Assembly: GCA_016793925.1 (NCBI GenBank)
Contig: JAEULH010000083.1
Coordinates: 26,571-90,570, forward strand
Source of the DNA: Rhodospirillales bacterium
Lineage (GTDB): Bacteria; Pseudomonadota; Alphaproteobacteria; Rhodospirillales; Defluviicoccaceae
Direction of reading: 5' to 3'
DNA length: 64,000 bases
Below, piece after piece: positions 43,391 to 53,570 of the stretch. Under the pieces are notes generated by a model, which made no database searches, was not told the origin of the DNA, and worked only from the letters and a program-made list of their open reading frames with translations. Each line of letters begins with the position of its first letter. Position 1 is the stretch's first letter. Position numbers and translations under genes: made by a program.

Positions 43391-45034
43391 TCAACCGGAG
43401 GCCTCCCCCTCCGGGGCATAGACCAGCATCACCCGCTCGGCCAGCTCCAGGGCCGTGGTCAAGCCTTCGAGGACGACCGCGTTTGCGCCGGCGGTGCGCA
43501 TGCGTCCGATCCAGTCCTCGTCGGGCGCGCGAACAAAGATTTTGAGCCCCGGGAAGGTGCGCCGCGCCAAAGCCGTGATCTGCTCTGCGATCGCCGCCTC
43601 GGGTACGGAAACCACGAGCGCGTGCGCGCGCTCGAGATGCGCGGCGCGGAGGACCTCCGTCCGGCCGGCGTTCCCGTAATAGACCGGGAGGTTGCGGATG
43701 CGGCTGGCGCGGACCCGTCGCGCCGACAGGTCGAGGATCAGGACCGGCACACGCTGACCGGCGAGGTAGCGAGCGACGGCCATGCCGACCTGGCCGAAGC
43801 CGGCGATGACGACGTGGTTGCGGACCTCGCCGCCCTCGCGGTCGAGATTGCCGAGCAGCGACACCCCGCTGCGACCCTTCGGCGCGAACCGCGACACGAG
43901 GACCGCCCCCAGCGGCGTCAGCGCCATCGATACGCCGACGGCGACCGTCAGCAACTGGCGCGCCTCGCCGTCGAGGAGCCGGCTGTCGAAGGCCAGCGCC
44001 AGGAGCACGAAGGCGAACTCGCTGCCCTGGGACAGCAGCGCGGCAAGCGCCAGCGCCCGCTCGCGCGGCGCGCCGAAGGCCATCGCAAGGACGAACAGGA
44101 TGGCCGTCTTGATCGCCATCAGTCCGACCACCAGCGCGCCGAGCGTCGGGGCGTTGAGCGCGGCGAAGCGAAGGTCGAGGGTCATGCCGACGGTCATGAA
44201 GAACAGGCCGAGGAGCAGGCCGCGAAACGGCTGGATGTCGGCCGCGACCTGATGACGGTATTCGGTATCGGCGACCATCTTGCCGGCGAGGAACGCCCCC
44301 AGCGCCATCGACAGCCCGGCCTCCTCCGTCACCCAGCCGATCCCGAGGACGAGGAGCAGGGTCGCGCCGGTAAAGACCTCGGGCGCGCCCGTTTCGGCGG
44401 CGAGCCGCAACAGGGAGCGCAAGATCGTCCGTTCGAAGAGAATGAACGCAACGAGGACGAACCCGAACTTGAGCGCCGCCATCCCCAGCGGGATCGCGAC
44501 CGATTCGCCGCCGTTGCCGAGCGCCGCGGCGATGACGATCATGGGCGCGACCATCAGGTCCTGGACGAGCAGGATGGCGATGGTGCTGCGGGCGAACTGG
44601 CCCGTCATCTGCCCCCGTTCGCTCAGAATCTGAAAGACGACGGCGGAGGATGAAAACGTCAGGGCGCCGCCGACGACAACCGCCGCGGCCGGGCTCAATC
44701 CGAGCATTATGGCCGCGCCCGCCAGTATTGCGGTGGTGACGAGAACCTGGGCGCCGGCAAGCAGGAATGCGCGCATCCCGAACAGGCGCAGCCGCTCGTT
44801 GCTGACTTCCAGTCCGACGGCGAAGAGCAGGAAGACGACGCCGAGTTCCGCCAGGTTCCGGCTTTCTTCGCCGCCGGAGAACAGGCCGAGCACCGACGGG
44901 CCGATGACGATGCCCGCGGTAAGGTAGGCCAGCGCCGAGCCGATCTTCAGCCGTTGGAAGATCGGCACAAACGCGAGCAGGGCGACGAGCAGGATAAGGA
45001 CGTCCTGGATGTAGTTGTGCTCGTTCAGCTCCAC
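43391..45034 (-). CDS. CPA2 family cation:proton antiporter with TrkA-N domain (KefB/KefC-like)
   Basis: A 547-residue polytopic membrane protein. The transport domain (12 or more helices) includes LKIGSALAYLTAGIVIGPSVLGLF, LGVVFLLFAVGLEVSNERLRLFG, VVVGGALTFSSSAVVFQIL, LLVQDLMVAPMIV and LGLFFMTVGMTLDLRF. A cytoplasmic Rossmann TrkA-N domain (HVVIAGFGQVGMAVARYLAGQ) binds a nucleotide cofactor. It exports K+ or Na+ in exchange for protons, and glutathione gating is uncertain. The frame extends to 45133, but GTG 45034 matches the family N-terminus. A -10-like TATACT overlaps the alternative ATG 45076. Confidence 0.88.
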   Translation of the reverse strand: MELNEHNYIQDVLILLVALLAFVPIFQRLKIGSALAYLTAGIVIGPSVLGLFSGGEESRNLAELGVVFLLFAVGLEVSNERLRLFGMRAFLLAGAQVLVTTAILAGAAIMLGLSPAAAVVVGGALTFSSSAVVFQILSERGQMTGQFARSTIAILLVQDLMVAPMIVIAAALGNGGESVAIPLGMAALKFGFVLVAFILFERTILRSLLRLAAETGAPEVFTGATLLLVLGIGWVTEEAGLSMALGAFLAGKMVADTEYRHQVAADIQPFRGLLLGLFFMTVGMTLDLRFAALNAPTLGALVVGLMAIKTAILFVLAMAFGAPRERALALAALLSQGSEFAFVLLALAFDSRLLDGEARQLLTVAVGVSMALTPLGAVLVSRFAPKGRSGVSLLGNLDREGGEVRNHVVIAGFGQVGMAVARYLAGQRVPVLILDLSARRVRASRIRNLPVYYGNAGRTEVLRAAHLERAHALVVSVPEAAIAEQITALARRTFPGLKIFVRAPDEDWIGRMRTAGANAVVLEGLTTALELAERVMLVYAPEGEASG

Positions 45035-45129
45035 GCGCCGGCGCCCCACTCGGTCGTTCAGGCAAAAGTATAGCATGGCCGACCGCCGGCGCGGCGCCGC
45101 GGCCGCGGCGATTGGGCCCGACGCCCGGC

Positions 45130-46332
45130 TCAATCGAGATGGAAGGTCAGGCTCTTGAGGTAGGCGGACTCGGGAAGGTGGGGATGGACGGGATGATCGG
45201 CCGATGCGCCGGCGGCGCGGATGACGCGGCCGCTGCGGCCCGCCGCCGCCAGCCCGCGGACCGCCTCCGCGGCGAACGCGGTGACTTCGACATTGTGCGA
45301 GCAGGAGGCGACGAACAGAATGCCGCCGGGTTCGACGAGCGCAGCGGCGAGGCGCGTCAGCTTGCGATAGCCGCGCAAGCCGGTGCCGAGTTCCTTGCGC
45401 GATTTGACGAAGGCCGGCGGATCGGCGACGACGACGGCGAAGCGCTCGCGGGCGTCGACCATGGCCTGCAGGGCCTCGAACACCTGGGCGCGGCGGAAGG
45501 TGCAGCGCTCGCCGAGGCCGTTGGCCGCGGCCGCGTCGCCGGCAAGCCTCAACGCCGGTTGCGACGAGTCGATGCCGAGCACGGCGCTCGCGCCGGAGCA
45601 GGCCGCCGCCAGGGCGAATCCGCCGGAATGGCAGTAGGCGTCGAGCATGCGTCCTTGCGCGGCAAGCGGGGCGATGAAGGCGCGGTTGTCGCGCTGATCG
45701 AAGAACCAGCCGGTCTTCTGTCCGGCGAGCAGGTCGGCCGCGTAGAGGACGCCGTTTTCGCGCACGCTCACCGGTCCGTCGAGGCGGCCCTTGGCGAGGG
45801 CGACGGACGCGGCCAGCCCCTCGCCTGCCCGCGCCGGAGAGTCGTTGCGCACGACGACGATCGCCGGCGCCAGCACCGTGTCGATGGCGGAGAGGATCTC
45901 GTCAATCAGCGCGTCGACGACGGCGGTGTTGGCCTGGACGACGACGGCAGCGTCGAAGCGGTCGACGACAAGGCCGGGGATGCCATCGGCTTCGGCGTGG
46001 ATCAGCCGGTAGAACGGCTCGCGATACAGCCGCTCGCGCAAGGCAAGGGCGGAACGGAGCCGGTCTGCGAAAAAGCGCCGGTCGATGACGCCCGCGCCGT
46101 CGCGGTCGAACAGGCGAAAGGCGATCAGCGCGTGCGGATTGAAGCCGCCGACGCCGAGCGGTTTGCCGTCGACGCGATGCAACGTCGCCAAGCTCCCCGC
46201 CGGCAAGGCCTTGGCCTCGGCGTCCATGCGAATCTCGTTGGAGTACACCCAGGGATGGCCGTGCGAGACGCGCTTGTCGCGACCGGCGAGCAGGTAGATG
46301 CGTGGAAGCGGCGACGATGAGGTGGGCGTCAC
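45130..46332 (-). CDS. rlmI: 23S rRNA m5C1962 methyltransferase family protein
   Basis: The 400-residue protein has an N-terminal PUA domain (RIYLLAGRDKRVSHGHPWVYSNEI). A central EEHEE-like region contains KTGWFFDQRDNRA. The SAM domain reads MLDAYCHSGGFALAAA, VLGIDSSQPALRLA and FAVVVADPPAFVKSRKEL. The catalytic Cys is in FVASCSHNV. These match the RlmI/YccW family, which methylates C1962 of 23S rRNA in E. coli. The start is GTG 46332. It ends 95 bases upstream of the antiporter start region. Confidence 0.9.
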   Translation of the reverse strand: MTPTSSSPLPRIYLLAGRDKRVSHGHPWVYSNEIRMDAEAKALPAGSLATLHRVDGKPLGVGGFNPHALIAFRLFDRDGAGVIDRRFFADRLRSALALRERLYREPFYRLIHAEADGIPGLVVDRFDAAVVVQANTAVVDALIDEILSAIDTVLAPAIVVVRNDSPARAGEGLAASVALAKGRLDGPVSVRENGVLYAADLLAGQKTGWFFDQRDNRAFIAPLAAQGRMLDAYCHSGGFALAAACSGASAVLGIDSSQPALRLAGDAAAANGLGERCTFRRAQVFEALQAMVDARERFAVVVADPPAFVKSRKELGTGLRGYRKLTRLAAALVEPGGILFVASCSHNVEVTAFAAEAVRGLAAAGRSGRVIRAAGASADHPVHPHLPESAYLKSLTFHLD

Positions 46333-46446
46333 TTGAGCTCACATGTTGCGAGATGATTTTGGGGCCCGCTATCTGGCCCGCAGGCCTTCGTACTCCTGAC
46401 GTATCTTCTTGTCACTTCCGACAGGTTTCAGCCTACGGCGGCGCGC

Positions 46447-48216
46447 CTACCGCCCGAGCGCAACGCCCTCGCGGCGGGGGTCGGCCGCGCCTTCGAGACC
46501 GCCTCGGGTCACGGCAATGGCGTTGAGGCCGCTCTCGAGTTCGCGGATGTCGACCTGATGGCCGAGCGCCTCGAGCTCCGGCCCCAGCGCGGCCGCCTCG
46601 GTGCCGGCCTCCAGTTCGGTCGGACCGTTGCGGTTGAGCCTGTTGCCGAGCGACACGGCCTGCGCCACGTCGAGACCCCAGTCGAGGGTGGCGATCAACG
46701 ATTTCGCCACGTAGCCGATGATCCGCGAGCCGCCGGGCGAACCGGTGGCGAAGATGGGACGGCCGTCCGCGTCGAGGACCAGCGTCGGGGCCATCGAACT
46801 GCGCGGCCGCTTGCCCGGCTGCGGCCTGTTGGCGACCGCCTCGCCGGTCTGCGTCGTCGGCGCGAACGAGAAGTCGGTCAGCTCGTTGTTGAGCATGAAG
46901 CCGCGGACCATCAGCCGCGAGCCGAACGGACTTTCGATGCTGTTGGTCATCGAAGCGACGTTGCCGGCGGCGTCGACGACGCTGATGTGCGTCGTCGACA
47001 GGTTGCGCGCCTCGTCGGGAAGCGCCGCCGCGCGCCGCGCCGCTCCCGGCGGCAGTCCGGGTGCCGCCTCGCCTGCCGCCGCCCGCGGCCCGATCAGCCG
47101 CGCCCGCTGCGCCAGGTAGGCAGCATCGAGCAGGCCCGCGACGGGCACCTTCGCGAACTTCGGATCGGCGATGTAGGCGTTGCGATCGGCGAAGGCGAGC
47201 CGGCTCGCCTCCGCCAGCCGATGGACGCCGAGCGCCGACTGCGGGCCTGTCGCCGCCATGTCGAAGCCGCGGAGCAGCCCCAGGATCTGCAGCGTCGTCA
47301 GCCCGCCCGAAGAGGGCGGCGGCATGCCGCAGACCCGCCGCCCGCGGTAGTCGAGGCAGACCGGTTCGCGCCGGATCGCCCGGTAGCCGGCGATGTCGGC
47401 CTCGCTCATGGCGGCAGGGTTGCGCGACGCCGTGCTGACGGTGCGGGCGATATCGGCGGCGATCGGGCCTTCGTAGAAGGCTGACGGGCCGCCGTCGGCG
47501 ATGGCCCGGAGTGTCGCCGCCAGCTCGGGGTTGAGCAAGGTGCTGCCCGCCGGCAGGGGCTCGGCCGTTTCGGTATAGAAGTACTTCGCCGGCGCGGGAA
47601 AGGTCTTCAGATACGCGTCTTCGGCGATGGACTGGTGCAACCGCGGCGAGACAGCGAAGCCGTCCTCGGCGTGGGCGATGGCCGGCGCGAACAGGTCGGC
47701 CCATGGCAGCGTCCCGAAATCGTCGTGCGCCGCCTCGAGCATGCGAAGCAGCCCCGGCACCCCGACCGAGAGGCCGCCGACGACGGCGTCGTAGAACGCG
47801 CGCGGTTTCCCGGCGGCGTCGAGAAACATCGCCGGGCGGGCGGAGGCCGGCGCCGTCTCGCGACCGTCGTAGGCGAAAACGCGGTGGCCGGCGGCGTCGT
47901 AATAGAGAAGGAAGCCGCCGCCGCCGATCCCGGAGGACTGCGGCTCGACCAGGTTGAGGACCATCGCCGCCGCGATCGCCGCATCGATGGCGCTGCCGCC
48001 TGCGGCCAAAACCTCGCGACCGGCTTCGGCGGCGAGCGGGTGGCCGGCGACGATCATGGCGTGTTTCGCCCGGACGAGCTCTGCCGGCGGCGGCGACGCG
48101 ACACCCGCGGCGGTCTCCGGCTTGTCGGCAACCTGCGTGCAGGCGACAAGCAGGGATAGGACGGCGACGGCGAGGCCCGCGACCGTCGTCCGGCGGATGC
48201 TGCGCTTCCTGTTCAT
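46447..48216 (-). CDS. ggt: Gamma-glutamyltransferase, lipoprotein-type
   Basis: Hydrolyses or transfers the gamma-glutamyl group of glutathione and related peptides in the periplasm. The 589-residue precursor begins with a lipoprotein signal ([15 protein letters not shown]). Conserved parts are [57 protein letters not shown], and the autocleavage site [12 protein letters not shown]. The Thr of STTH becomes the nucleophile of the small subunit. [14 protein letters not shown] and [11 protein letters not shown] line the active site. ATG 48216 was chosen for the lipobox. The frame is open for 53 more residues upstream without a ribosome site. Confidence 0.92.
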   Translation of the reverse strand: MNRKRSIRRTTVAGLAVAVLSLLVACTQVADKPETAAGVASPPPAELVRAKHAMIVAGHPLAAEAGREVLAAGGSAIDAAIAAAMVLNLVEPQSSGIGGGGFLLYYDAAGHRVFAYDGRETAPASARPAMFLDAAGKPRAFYDAVVGGLSVGVPGLLRMLEAAHDDFGTLPWADLFAPAIAHAEDGFAVSPRLHQSIAEDAYLKTFPAPAKYFYTETAEPLPAGSTLLNPELAATLRAIADGGPSAFYEGPIAADIARTVSTASRNPAAMSEADIAGYRAIRREPVCLDYRGRRVCGMPPPSSGGLTTLQILGLLRGFDMAATGPQSALGVHRLAEASRLAFADRNAYIADPKFAKVPVAGLLDAAYLAQRARLIGPRAAAGEAAPGLPPGAARRAAALPDEARNLSTTHISVVDAAGNVASMTNSIESPFGSRLMVRGFMLNNELTDFSFAPTTQTGEAVANRPQPGKRPRSSMAPTLVLDADGRPIFATGSPGGSRIIGYVAKSLIATLDWGLDVAQAVSLGNRLNRNGPTELEAGTEAAALGPELEALGHQVDIRELESGLNAIAVTRGGLEGAADPRREGVALGR

Positions 48217-48683
48217 GTCGATCTTCCCGTCCGGATGGCCGGCCGGGGCGGCCCACCGTTGCAGCCGCACCACCGGTTGAGGTTGATTTTCACCGAATAT
48301 CAAGAAACCGCAAATCGTTTCTGCAATTGATAGGCATTCGACAAAGCGGCGCGCATCGCGCGAGAGGTGAAACAATGGCGGAAGCTAAGAACGCGCAATG
48401 TTCCGGATCGGAGGCCGGAGCCAGACCGGACCCGCTAACGCGTTGACTGCGTTGCCTTGACCCCCTAGCATGCATCTTTTCTAATGAACGAATGCGCCGC
48501 CGAGTTCGGCGTGGTCGACGCGGACGCCTTGCCGGAGTTCGAATCTTTGCTAACGACTCGCACTACGCTTCTGCCGTTCCCGGCGCGAATATTCGCTTCT
48601 CATCATCTTGTTTTTGTTCTAATCAGAGCGGCCGGGCGTCGATCATGTCTGGATATGCGCATTTTTAGGGTGTGGAGCAACTC
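48217..48683. other. ggt/ccoN intergenic region with promoter and operator-like elements
   Basis: 467 bases between divergent ggt and ccoN. Small frames here have no support. It contains a strong sigma70-like promoter toward ccoN (48459-48487) and a TTGAT-N11-ATCAA interrupted palindrome at 48283-48303, 67 bases upstream of ggt. No canonical FNR/FixK box (TTGAT-N4-ATCAA) was found. A near match TTGTT-N3-ATCAG lies close to 48616 but has wrong spacing. Confidence 0.5.
48459..48487 (+). promoter_or_regulatory. Predicted sigma70 promoter of the cco operon
   Basis: TTGACC at 48459-48464 and TCTAAT at 48482-48487 are separated by 17 bases, 5 of 6 matches each to consensus. Transcription would begin near 48494, leaving a 190-base 5' untranslated region before ccoN. 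That is long enough for post-transcriptional control. Confidence 0.55.
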
Positions 48684-50171
48684 ATGAGCGTAGCGGTGGC
48701 CAGCAGCGCGGTTGGACCGGGCAACCACGCCGGCTTCTACGAAGACGAGGTTATTCGCAAGTTCGTCGTCGCCACGATGTTCTGGGGCGTCGTCGGCTTT
48801 CTCGTCGGGACCTACATCGCGTTCGAGTTGGCATATCCCGTCCTCAACCTCGATCTGCCTTGGACCACCTTCGGCCGGCTGCGCCCGGTCCACACCTCGG
48901 CGGTCATCTTCGCCTTCGGCGGCAACGCCCTGCTCGGCACCTCGTTCTATGTCGTCCAGCGCACCTGTCGCGCACCGCTCTTCGGCGGCGCCGCGCTCGG
49001 CAATTTCGTCTTCTGGGGCTACCAGGCCTTCATCGTCCTGGCGGCGAGCGGTTACGTCCTCGGCATCACCCAGAGCAAGGAATACGCCGAGCCGGAGTGG
49101 TACACCGACCTGTGGCTGACGATCGTCTGGGTCGCCTACCTCGTCTGCTTTGTCGGCACGGTCATGCGGCGCAGGGAGCCGCACATCTACGTCGCCAACT
49201 GGTTCTACCTCGCCTTCATCATCACCATCGCGATGCTGCACATCGTCAACAACCTCGCGGTGCCGGTGTCGTTCTTCGGGACCAAGAGCTACATCGTCTG
49301 GAGCGGCGTCCAGGACGCGATGACCCAGTGGTGGTACGGTCATAACGCCGTCGGCTTCTTCCTCACTTCCGGCTTCCTGGGGATTATGTACTACTTCATC
49401 CCCAAGCAGGCGGAGCGGCCGGTCTATTCCTACCGGCTCAGCATCGTTCACTTCTGGACCCTGATCTTTATCTACATCTGGGCCGGCCCGCACCATCTTC
49501 ACTACACCGCGTTGCCCGACTGGACCCAGACGCTCGGCATGGTCTTCTCGATCGTGCTGTGGATGCCGTCGTGGGGCGGCATGATCAACGGCGTCATGAC
49601 CCTGTCCGGGGCCTGGGACAAGCTGCGCACCGATCCGATCCTGCGCTTCCTCGTCGTCTCGGTCGCGTTCTATGGAATGAGCACCTTCGAGGGGCCGATG
49701 ATGTCCATCAAGGCGGTCAACTCGCTCAGCCACTACACCGACTGGACCATCGGCCATGTCCACTCCGGCGCGCTCGGCTGGGTCGCCATGATCAGCTTCG
49801 GCGCCGTCTACTTCCTCGTTCCACGGCTGTGGAACCGCCAGCGGCTGTACTCGCTGCGCCTGGTTACCTACCATTTCTGGATCTCGACCATCGGCATCGT
49901 GCTTTACATCACGGCGATGTGGATCTCCGGGATCATGCAGGGGCTGATGTGGCGGGCCTACGACAGCCTCGGCTTCCTGCAGTACTCGTTCATCGAGACG
50001 GTCGAGGCGATGCACCCCTACTACGTCATCCGCGCGCTGGGCGGGCTCTTCTTCCTCATCGGCTCGCTGGTCATGGTCTACAACCTGGTGCGAACCGTCC
50101 GCGGCGATCTGCGCCGGGAAGCGGCCTTCGAACGGCCGCGGGCGGCGGTCGCTCCCAACGCAGCCGAATGA
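48684..50171 (+). CDS. ccoN: cbb3-type cytochrome c oxidase subunit I
   Basis: Catalytic subunit of the high-affinity cbb3 oxidase in the inner membrane, containing heme b, heme b3 and CuB. The 495-residue protein has the CcoN ligands: RPVHTSAV with His70, [30 protein letters not shown] (CuB histidines), and [15 protein letters not shown] (heme b3/b histidines). About twelve membrane helices are present. ATG 48684 follows GTGGAG by six bases, and the earlier in-frame GTG is that ribosome site itself. The last base pairs overlap a possible ATG of ccoO. First gene of ccoNOQPGHIS. Confidence 0.97.
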   Translation: MSVAVASSAVGPGNHAGFYEDEVIRKFVVATMFWGVVGFLVGTYIAFELAYPVLNLDLPWTTFGRLRPVHTSAVIFAFGGNALLGTSFYVVQRTCRAPLFGGAALGNFVFWGYQAFIVLAASGYVLGITQSKEYAEPEWYTDLWLTIVWVAYLVCFVGTVMRRREPHIYVANWFYLAFIITIAMLHIVNNLAVPVSFFGTKSYIVWSGVQDAMTQWWYGHNAVGFFLTSGFLGIMYYFIPKQAERPVYSYRLSIVHFWTLIFIYIWAGPHHLHYTALPDWTQTLGMVFSIVLWMPSWGGMINGVMTLSGAWDKLRTDPILRFLVVSVAFYGMSTFEGPMMSIKAVNSLSHYTDWTIGHVHSGALGWVAMISFGAVYFLVPRLWNRQRLYSLRLVTYHFWISTIGIVLYITAMWISGIMQGLMWRAYDSLGFLQYSFIETVEAMHPYYVIRALGGLFFLIGSLVMVYNLVRTVRGDLRREAAFERPRAAVAPNAAE

Positions 50172-50185
50172 GCGGGTGGCGGGTT

Positions 50186-50905
50186 ATGAAACACGAACTG
50201 TTCGAACGAAACGTCATCATCCTTTCCGTTGCGGTCCTGATCACGGTGGCGATCGGCGGCCTGGTCCAGCTTGTCCCGCTGTTCACAATGGAACAGACCA
50301 TCGAGCAGGTGGAGGGCGTGCGTCCCTACTCCCCGCTTGAGCTGGCCGGTCGCAACATCTACGTCCGCGAGGGCTGCTACCTCTGCCACAGCCAGATGAT
50401 CCGGACCTTCCGCGACGAGGACGAGCGCTACGGCCACTACAGCCTTGCCGCCGAGAGCATGTACGACCACCCCTTCCAATGGGGCTCGAAGCGCACCGGC
50501 CCCGATCTCGCCCGGGTCGGCGGCAAGTATTCGAACGACTGGCATGCGCTGCATCTCCAGGATCCGCGGGCGGTGGTACCGGAGTCGGTCATGCCGCCGT
50601 ATGCGCATCTCGCCACCACCGAGCTGAAGTTCGGCGACGTCGCCCAGCACATGCAGACGCTGCGGACGGTCGGCGTGCCCTACACCGACGCCGATATCGC
50701 CGAGGCCAAGAGCGACCTCAAGGCGCAGGCCGTCGGCGACGGCGATACCGCGGCGCTCCTCGAGCGCTATCCCAAAGCGGTCGTCGGCGATTTCGACGGC
50801 GATCCCAGCCGGGTCACCGAGATGGACGCCGTTATCGCCTACCTGCAGATGCTGGGGACGCTTGTCGATTTCAGCCAGTACAAGGCCGAGCCGAGTTTCC
50901 GCTGA
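50186..50905 (+). CDS. ccoO: cbb3-type cytochrome c oxidase subunit II (mono-heme)
   Basis: Membrane-anchored c-type cytochrome that passes electrons to CcoN. The 239-residue protein starts with a TM anchor ([24 protein letters not shown]), then [33 protein letters not shown] with the heme site CYLCH (residues 64-68). The methionine ligand is in [12 protein letters not shown] 50186 has GGCGGG just before it. An upstream ATG at 50168 overlaps the ccoN stop and is an alternative start. The tight spacing indicates translational coupling. Confidence 0.96.
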   Translation: MKHELFERNVIILSVAVLITVAIGGLVQLVPLFTMEQTIEQVEGVRPYSPLELAGRNIYVREGCYLCHSQMIRTFRDEDERYGHYSLAAESMYDHPFQWGSKRTGPDLARVGGKYSNDWHALHLQDPRAVVPESVMPPYAHLATTELKFGDVAQHMQTLRTVGVPYTDADIAEAKSDLKAQAVGDGDTAALLERYPKAVVGDFDGDPSRVTEMDAVIAYLQMLGTLVDFSQYKAEPSFR

Positions 50906-50918
50906 GGGGGTTTGAGAG

Positions 50919-51080
50919 GTGGATCTGCAGGCAATCTGGGAAACGCTGGCATCCCTCTGGGTCGTGTGGTTGATCGTCCTGTTCGCGGGGATCGTGTTCT
51001 GGGCCTACCGGCCGAAGAACAAGAAGCGTTTCGAAGAAGATGCTCGCATCCCGTTCCAGGATGACGAGGGAGAACGATGA
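50919..51080 (+). CDS. ccoQ: cbb3 oxidase subunit CcoQ/FixQ
   Basis: A 53-residue single-span membrane peptide that stabilises the cbb3 complex. It begins MDLQAIWETLAS from GTG 50919, followed by a hydrophobic segment LWVVWLIVLFAGIVFWAY and a basic-then-acidic tail (RPKNKKRFEEDARIPFQDDE), the standard FixQ plan. A GAGAG ribosome site precedes it, 13 bases after the ccoO stop. Its stop overlaps the ccoP ATG (ATGA). It was too short for the ORF track. Confidence 0.93.
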   Translation: MDLQAIWETLASLWVVWLIVLFAGIVFWAYRPKNKKRFEEDARIPFQDDEGER

Positions 51081-51946
51081 TGGCGCAAGAAAAAGAAGTC
51101 GACGCTCTGACCGGCACGGAAACGACCGGCCACGAGTGGGACGGGATCCGCGAGCTGAACACGCCTCTGCCGAAGTGGTGGCTTTGGGTGTTCTACGTCA
51201 CCATCGTGTTCGCCGTCGTCTACACCATCCTTTACCCGGCGTGGCCGTGGTTCAACGGCTATACCCACGGCATCCTCGGCTACTCGTCCCGTGCGGCGGT
51301 TCGCGACCGGATCGACGAGATGGCGGCCAGCAGAGCGCATTGGGTCGAGCAGATCGAGACGACGCCGATGAGCGAAATCGTCAATGACCCCGACCTCCTC
51401 CAGATCGCGACCGTCGGCGGCCGCGCGGTGTTCGCCAACAACTGCGCGCCGTGCCATGGCACCGGTGCGACCGGCCGGCCCGGCGGCTACCCTGCGCTCG
51501 TCGACGACGACTGGATCTGGGGCGGCACCCTCGACGCCATCCACACCACCGTCATGCACGGCATCCGCAACGGCGCCGATCCGGAAGCGCGCATGTCCGA
51601 GATGCCGGCCTTCGGCGCCGACGGGATCCTCACGCCGCAGCAGGTTTCGGCGGTGGCCGAGCACGTGCTGGCGCTGTCGGGCGCCGGACCGGACAACGAG
51701 GAGGGGGCGCAGATCTTCGCCGAGAACTGCGTCGCCTGCCACGGCGAACTCGGTCGCGGCAACAACGAACTCGGCGCCCCGAACCTCACCGACCAGATCT
51801 GGCTCTACGGCGGAACGAAGGCGGACATCGTCCACCAGGTGACGAAGCCGCGCCAGGGGGTCATGCCGGCCTGGAACACGCGTCTCAGCGATGCCGAGAT
51901 CAAGCAGGTCACGGTCTACGTTCACTCGCTGGGCGGCGGCCAGTGA
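51077..51946 (+). CDS. ccoP: cbb3-type cytochrome c oxidase subunit III (di-heme)
   Basis: Membrane-bound di-heme cytochrome c. The 289-residue protein has WDGIRELNTPLPKWWLWVFYVTIVFAVVY with one main TM anchor. Two heme sites follow, CAPCH (residues 123-127) and CVACH (218-222). Methionine ligands are expected in MPAFG and MPAWN. The mature order matches CcoP. Its start overlaps the ccoQ stop by four bases (ATGA), so the two genes are translationally coupled. Confidence 0.97.
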   Translation: MMAQEKEVDALTGTETTGHEWDGIRELNTPLPKWWLWVFYVTIVFAVVYTILYPAWPWFNGYTHGILGYSSRAAVRDRIDEMAASRAHWVEQIETTPMSEIVNDPDLLQIATVGGRAVFANNCAPCHGTGATGRPGGYPALVDDDWIWGGTLDAIHTTVMHGIRNGADPEARMSEMPAFGADGILTPQQVSAVAEHVLALSGAGPDNEEGAQIFAENCVACHGELGRGNNELGAPNLTDQIWLYGGTKADIVHQVTKPRQGVMPAWNTRLSDAEIKQVTVYVHSLGGGQ

Positions 51947-51989
51947 CAAAAGCCGGAGGGCCGCCGCAGGCGACGGTTGAGGATTGACC

Positions 51990-53570
51990 ATGGCAACGGC
52001 AGACGGAGCCTTCCTGAAGCCGACCGGCAGCGACCTGCGCCAAGAGGCGCGCGAGACCCGGCCGGGGGCGAGCGGCGACGGTATCGGCAGCGGAGGTACG
52101 CAACCGCCGGAAAAGCAGAAGCTGTTCGCCGATCGCGACCGCGTCTACTCGCGCAGCATCCAGGGCAAATGGCGCAAGGTCAAATGGTGGACCCTCGCCG
52201 TCCTCCTCGGCCTCTACTACATTGGCCCGTGGCTGCGCTGGGATCGCGGACTCGGCGCCCCCAATCAGGCGCTGCTGATCGACATGCCCGGGCGCCGCGC
52301 GTATTTCTTCGGCCTCGAAATCTGGCCGCAGGAAATCTACTACCTGACCGGCGTGCTCATCCTCGGCGCCCTCGGCCTGTTCTTCGTCACTGCGCTGTTC
52401 GGCCGGGTCTGGTGCGGTTTCACCTGCCCGCAGACGCTCTGGACCGACCTGTTCATGTGGGTCGAGCGCAAGATCGAGGGCGATCGCAATGCCCGGATGA
52501 AGCTGGACAAGGGGCCGCTGACCGGCGCGAAGGTGGGCAAGAAGTTCGCCAAGCACGGCGCCTGGCTGCTGATCGCCCTTGCCACCGGCGGCGCCTGGAT
52601 CATGTACTTCAACAACGCGCCGACCGTGGTCCACGACTTCTTCACCGGCCAGGCGACGACGGCGATCTACGGCTTCGTCTTCCTGTTCACCGCCACGACC
52701 TATGTCCTCGCCGGCTGGGCGCGCGAGCAGGTGTGCATCTACATGTGCCCGTGGCCGCGGTTCCAGGGCGCCATGTTCGACGAGGACTCGCTGGTCGTCA
52801 CATACGAGGACTGGCGCGGTGAGCCCCGCGGCGGCGCCCGCAAGGGCCAGTCCTTCGAGGGACGCGGCCATTGCGTCGACTGCGGTTTGTGCTGGCAGGT
52901 CTGCCCCACCGGCGTCGACATCCGCAAGGGCCAGCAGATGGCCTGCATTGGTTGCGCCCTGTGCGTCGATGCCTGCAACTCGGTGATGAACCGGTTCGGC
53001 CTTCCGCCGGAGTTGATCACCTACGATTCGATCTCCAATCAACTGGCCCGCGCGGACGGTCGGACGAAAACGCGCTTTCGCCTCGTCCGCCCGCGCACCA
53101 TCGCCTACGCGGTGCTGCTGCTGTTGATCGCCACGGTCATGGTGGTCAGCCTGTCGACCCGGTCGCGGCTGCACGTCAACGTCCTTCAGGATCGCCAGCC
53201 GCTCTACGTCAAGCTGTCGGACGGCTCGATCCGCAATGGCTACACGATCAAAGTCGTCAACATGGTCCGCGAGCCGAAGACCTACCTGCTCTCCACCGAC
53301 GGGCTCACGGGCGCCGAAATCGCGGTTCTCGGTCGACATCTCGAACCGGGGCCTTATGTCGAACTCGATGTCGCGCCCGACGACGTCAGCAGTTTCCGCG
53401 TCTTCGTCAAGGCCCCGATGAGCAGCCTCGACAGCGTCCAGACCGACTTCACGTTCTACCTGATCGACCTCGCGACCCGCGAAAGCGAGACGGTGCGCGG
53501 CATCTTCAACGGCCCGGCGGCCGTCGCCGCCAATGCGGCAAATGCTCGCCGGGGCGGCGATGGCGGGTGA
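51990..53570 (+). CDS. ccoG: Cytochrome c oxidase accessory protein CcoG (FixG/RdxA)
   Basis: A membrane polyferredoxin needed for cbb3 assembly, proposed to reduce copper during CuB insertion. The 526-residue protein begins with several TM helices. It has CGFTCPQTLWTDLFMWVERKIEGDRN, then a second TM block, GWAREQVCIYMCPWPRFQGAMFD, and two ferredoxin clusters: GHCVDCGLCWQVCPTGVDIR and CIGCALCVDACNSVM. A C-terminal immunoglobulin-like periplasmic domain follows. ATG 51990 was chosen with GAGGATTG upstream. It overlaps ccoH by 11 bases. Confidence 0.95.
   Translation: MATADGAFLKPTGSDLRQEARETRPGASGDGIGSGGTQPPEKQKLFADRDRVYSRSIQGKWRKVKWWTLAVLLGLYYIGPWLRWDRGLGAPNQALLIDMPGRRAYFFGLEIWPQEIYYLTGVLILGALGLFFVTALFGRVWCGFTCPQTLWTDLFMWVERKIEGDRNARMKLDKGPLTGAKVGKKFAKHGAWLLIALATGGAWIMYFNNAPTVVHDFFTGQATTAIYGFVFLFTATTYVLAGWAREQVCIYMCPWPRFQGAMFDEDSLVVTYEDWRGEPRGGARKGQSFEGRGHCVDCGLCWQVCPTGVDIRKGQQMACIGCALCVDACNSVMNRFGLPPELITYDSISNQLARADGRTKTRFRLVRPRTIAYAVLLLLIATVMVVSLSTRSRLHVNVLQDRQPLYVKLSDGSIRNGYTIKVVNMVREPKTYLLSTDGLTGAEIAVLGRHLEPGPYVELDVAPDDVSSFRVFVKAPMSSLDSVQTDFTFYLIDLATRESETVRGIFNGPAAVAANAANARRGGDGG

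Noticed and set aside
48605..48630. FNR/FixK-like box TTGTT-N3-ATCAG upstream of ccoN
   Set aside because: Both half-sites imperfect and the spacer is 3 rather than 4 bases.
48484..48687. 67-residue plus-strand frame before ccoN
   Set aside because: Lies in the leader behind the predicted promoter, no family resemblance, and ends inside ccoN; possibly a leader ORF but unsupported.
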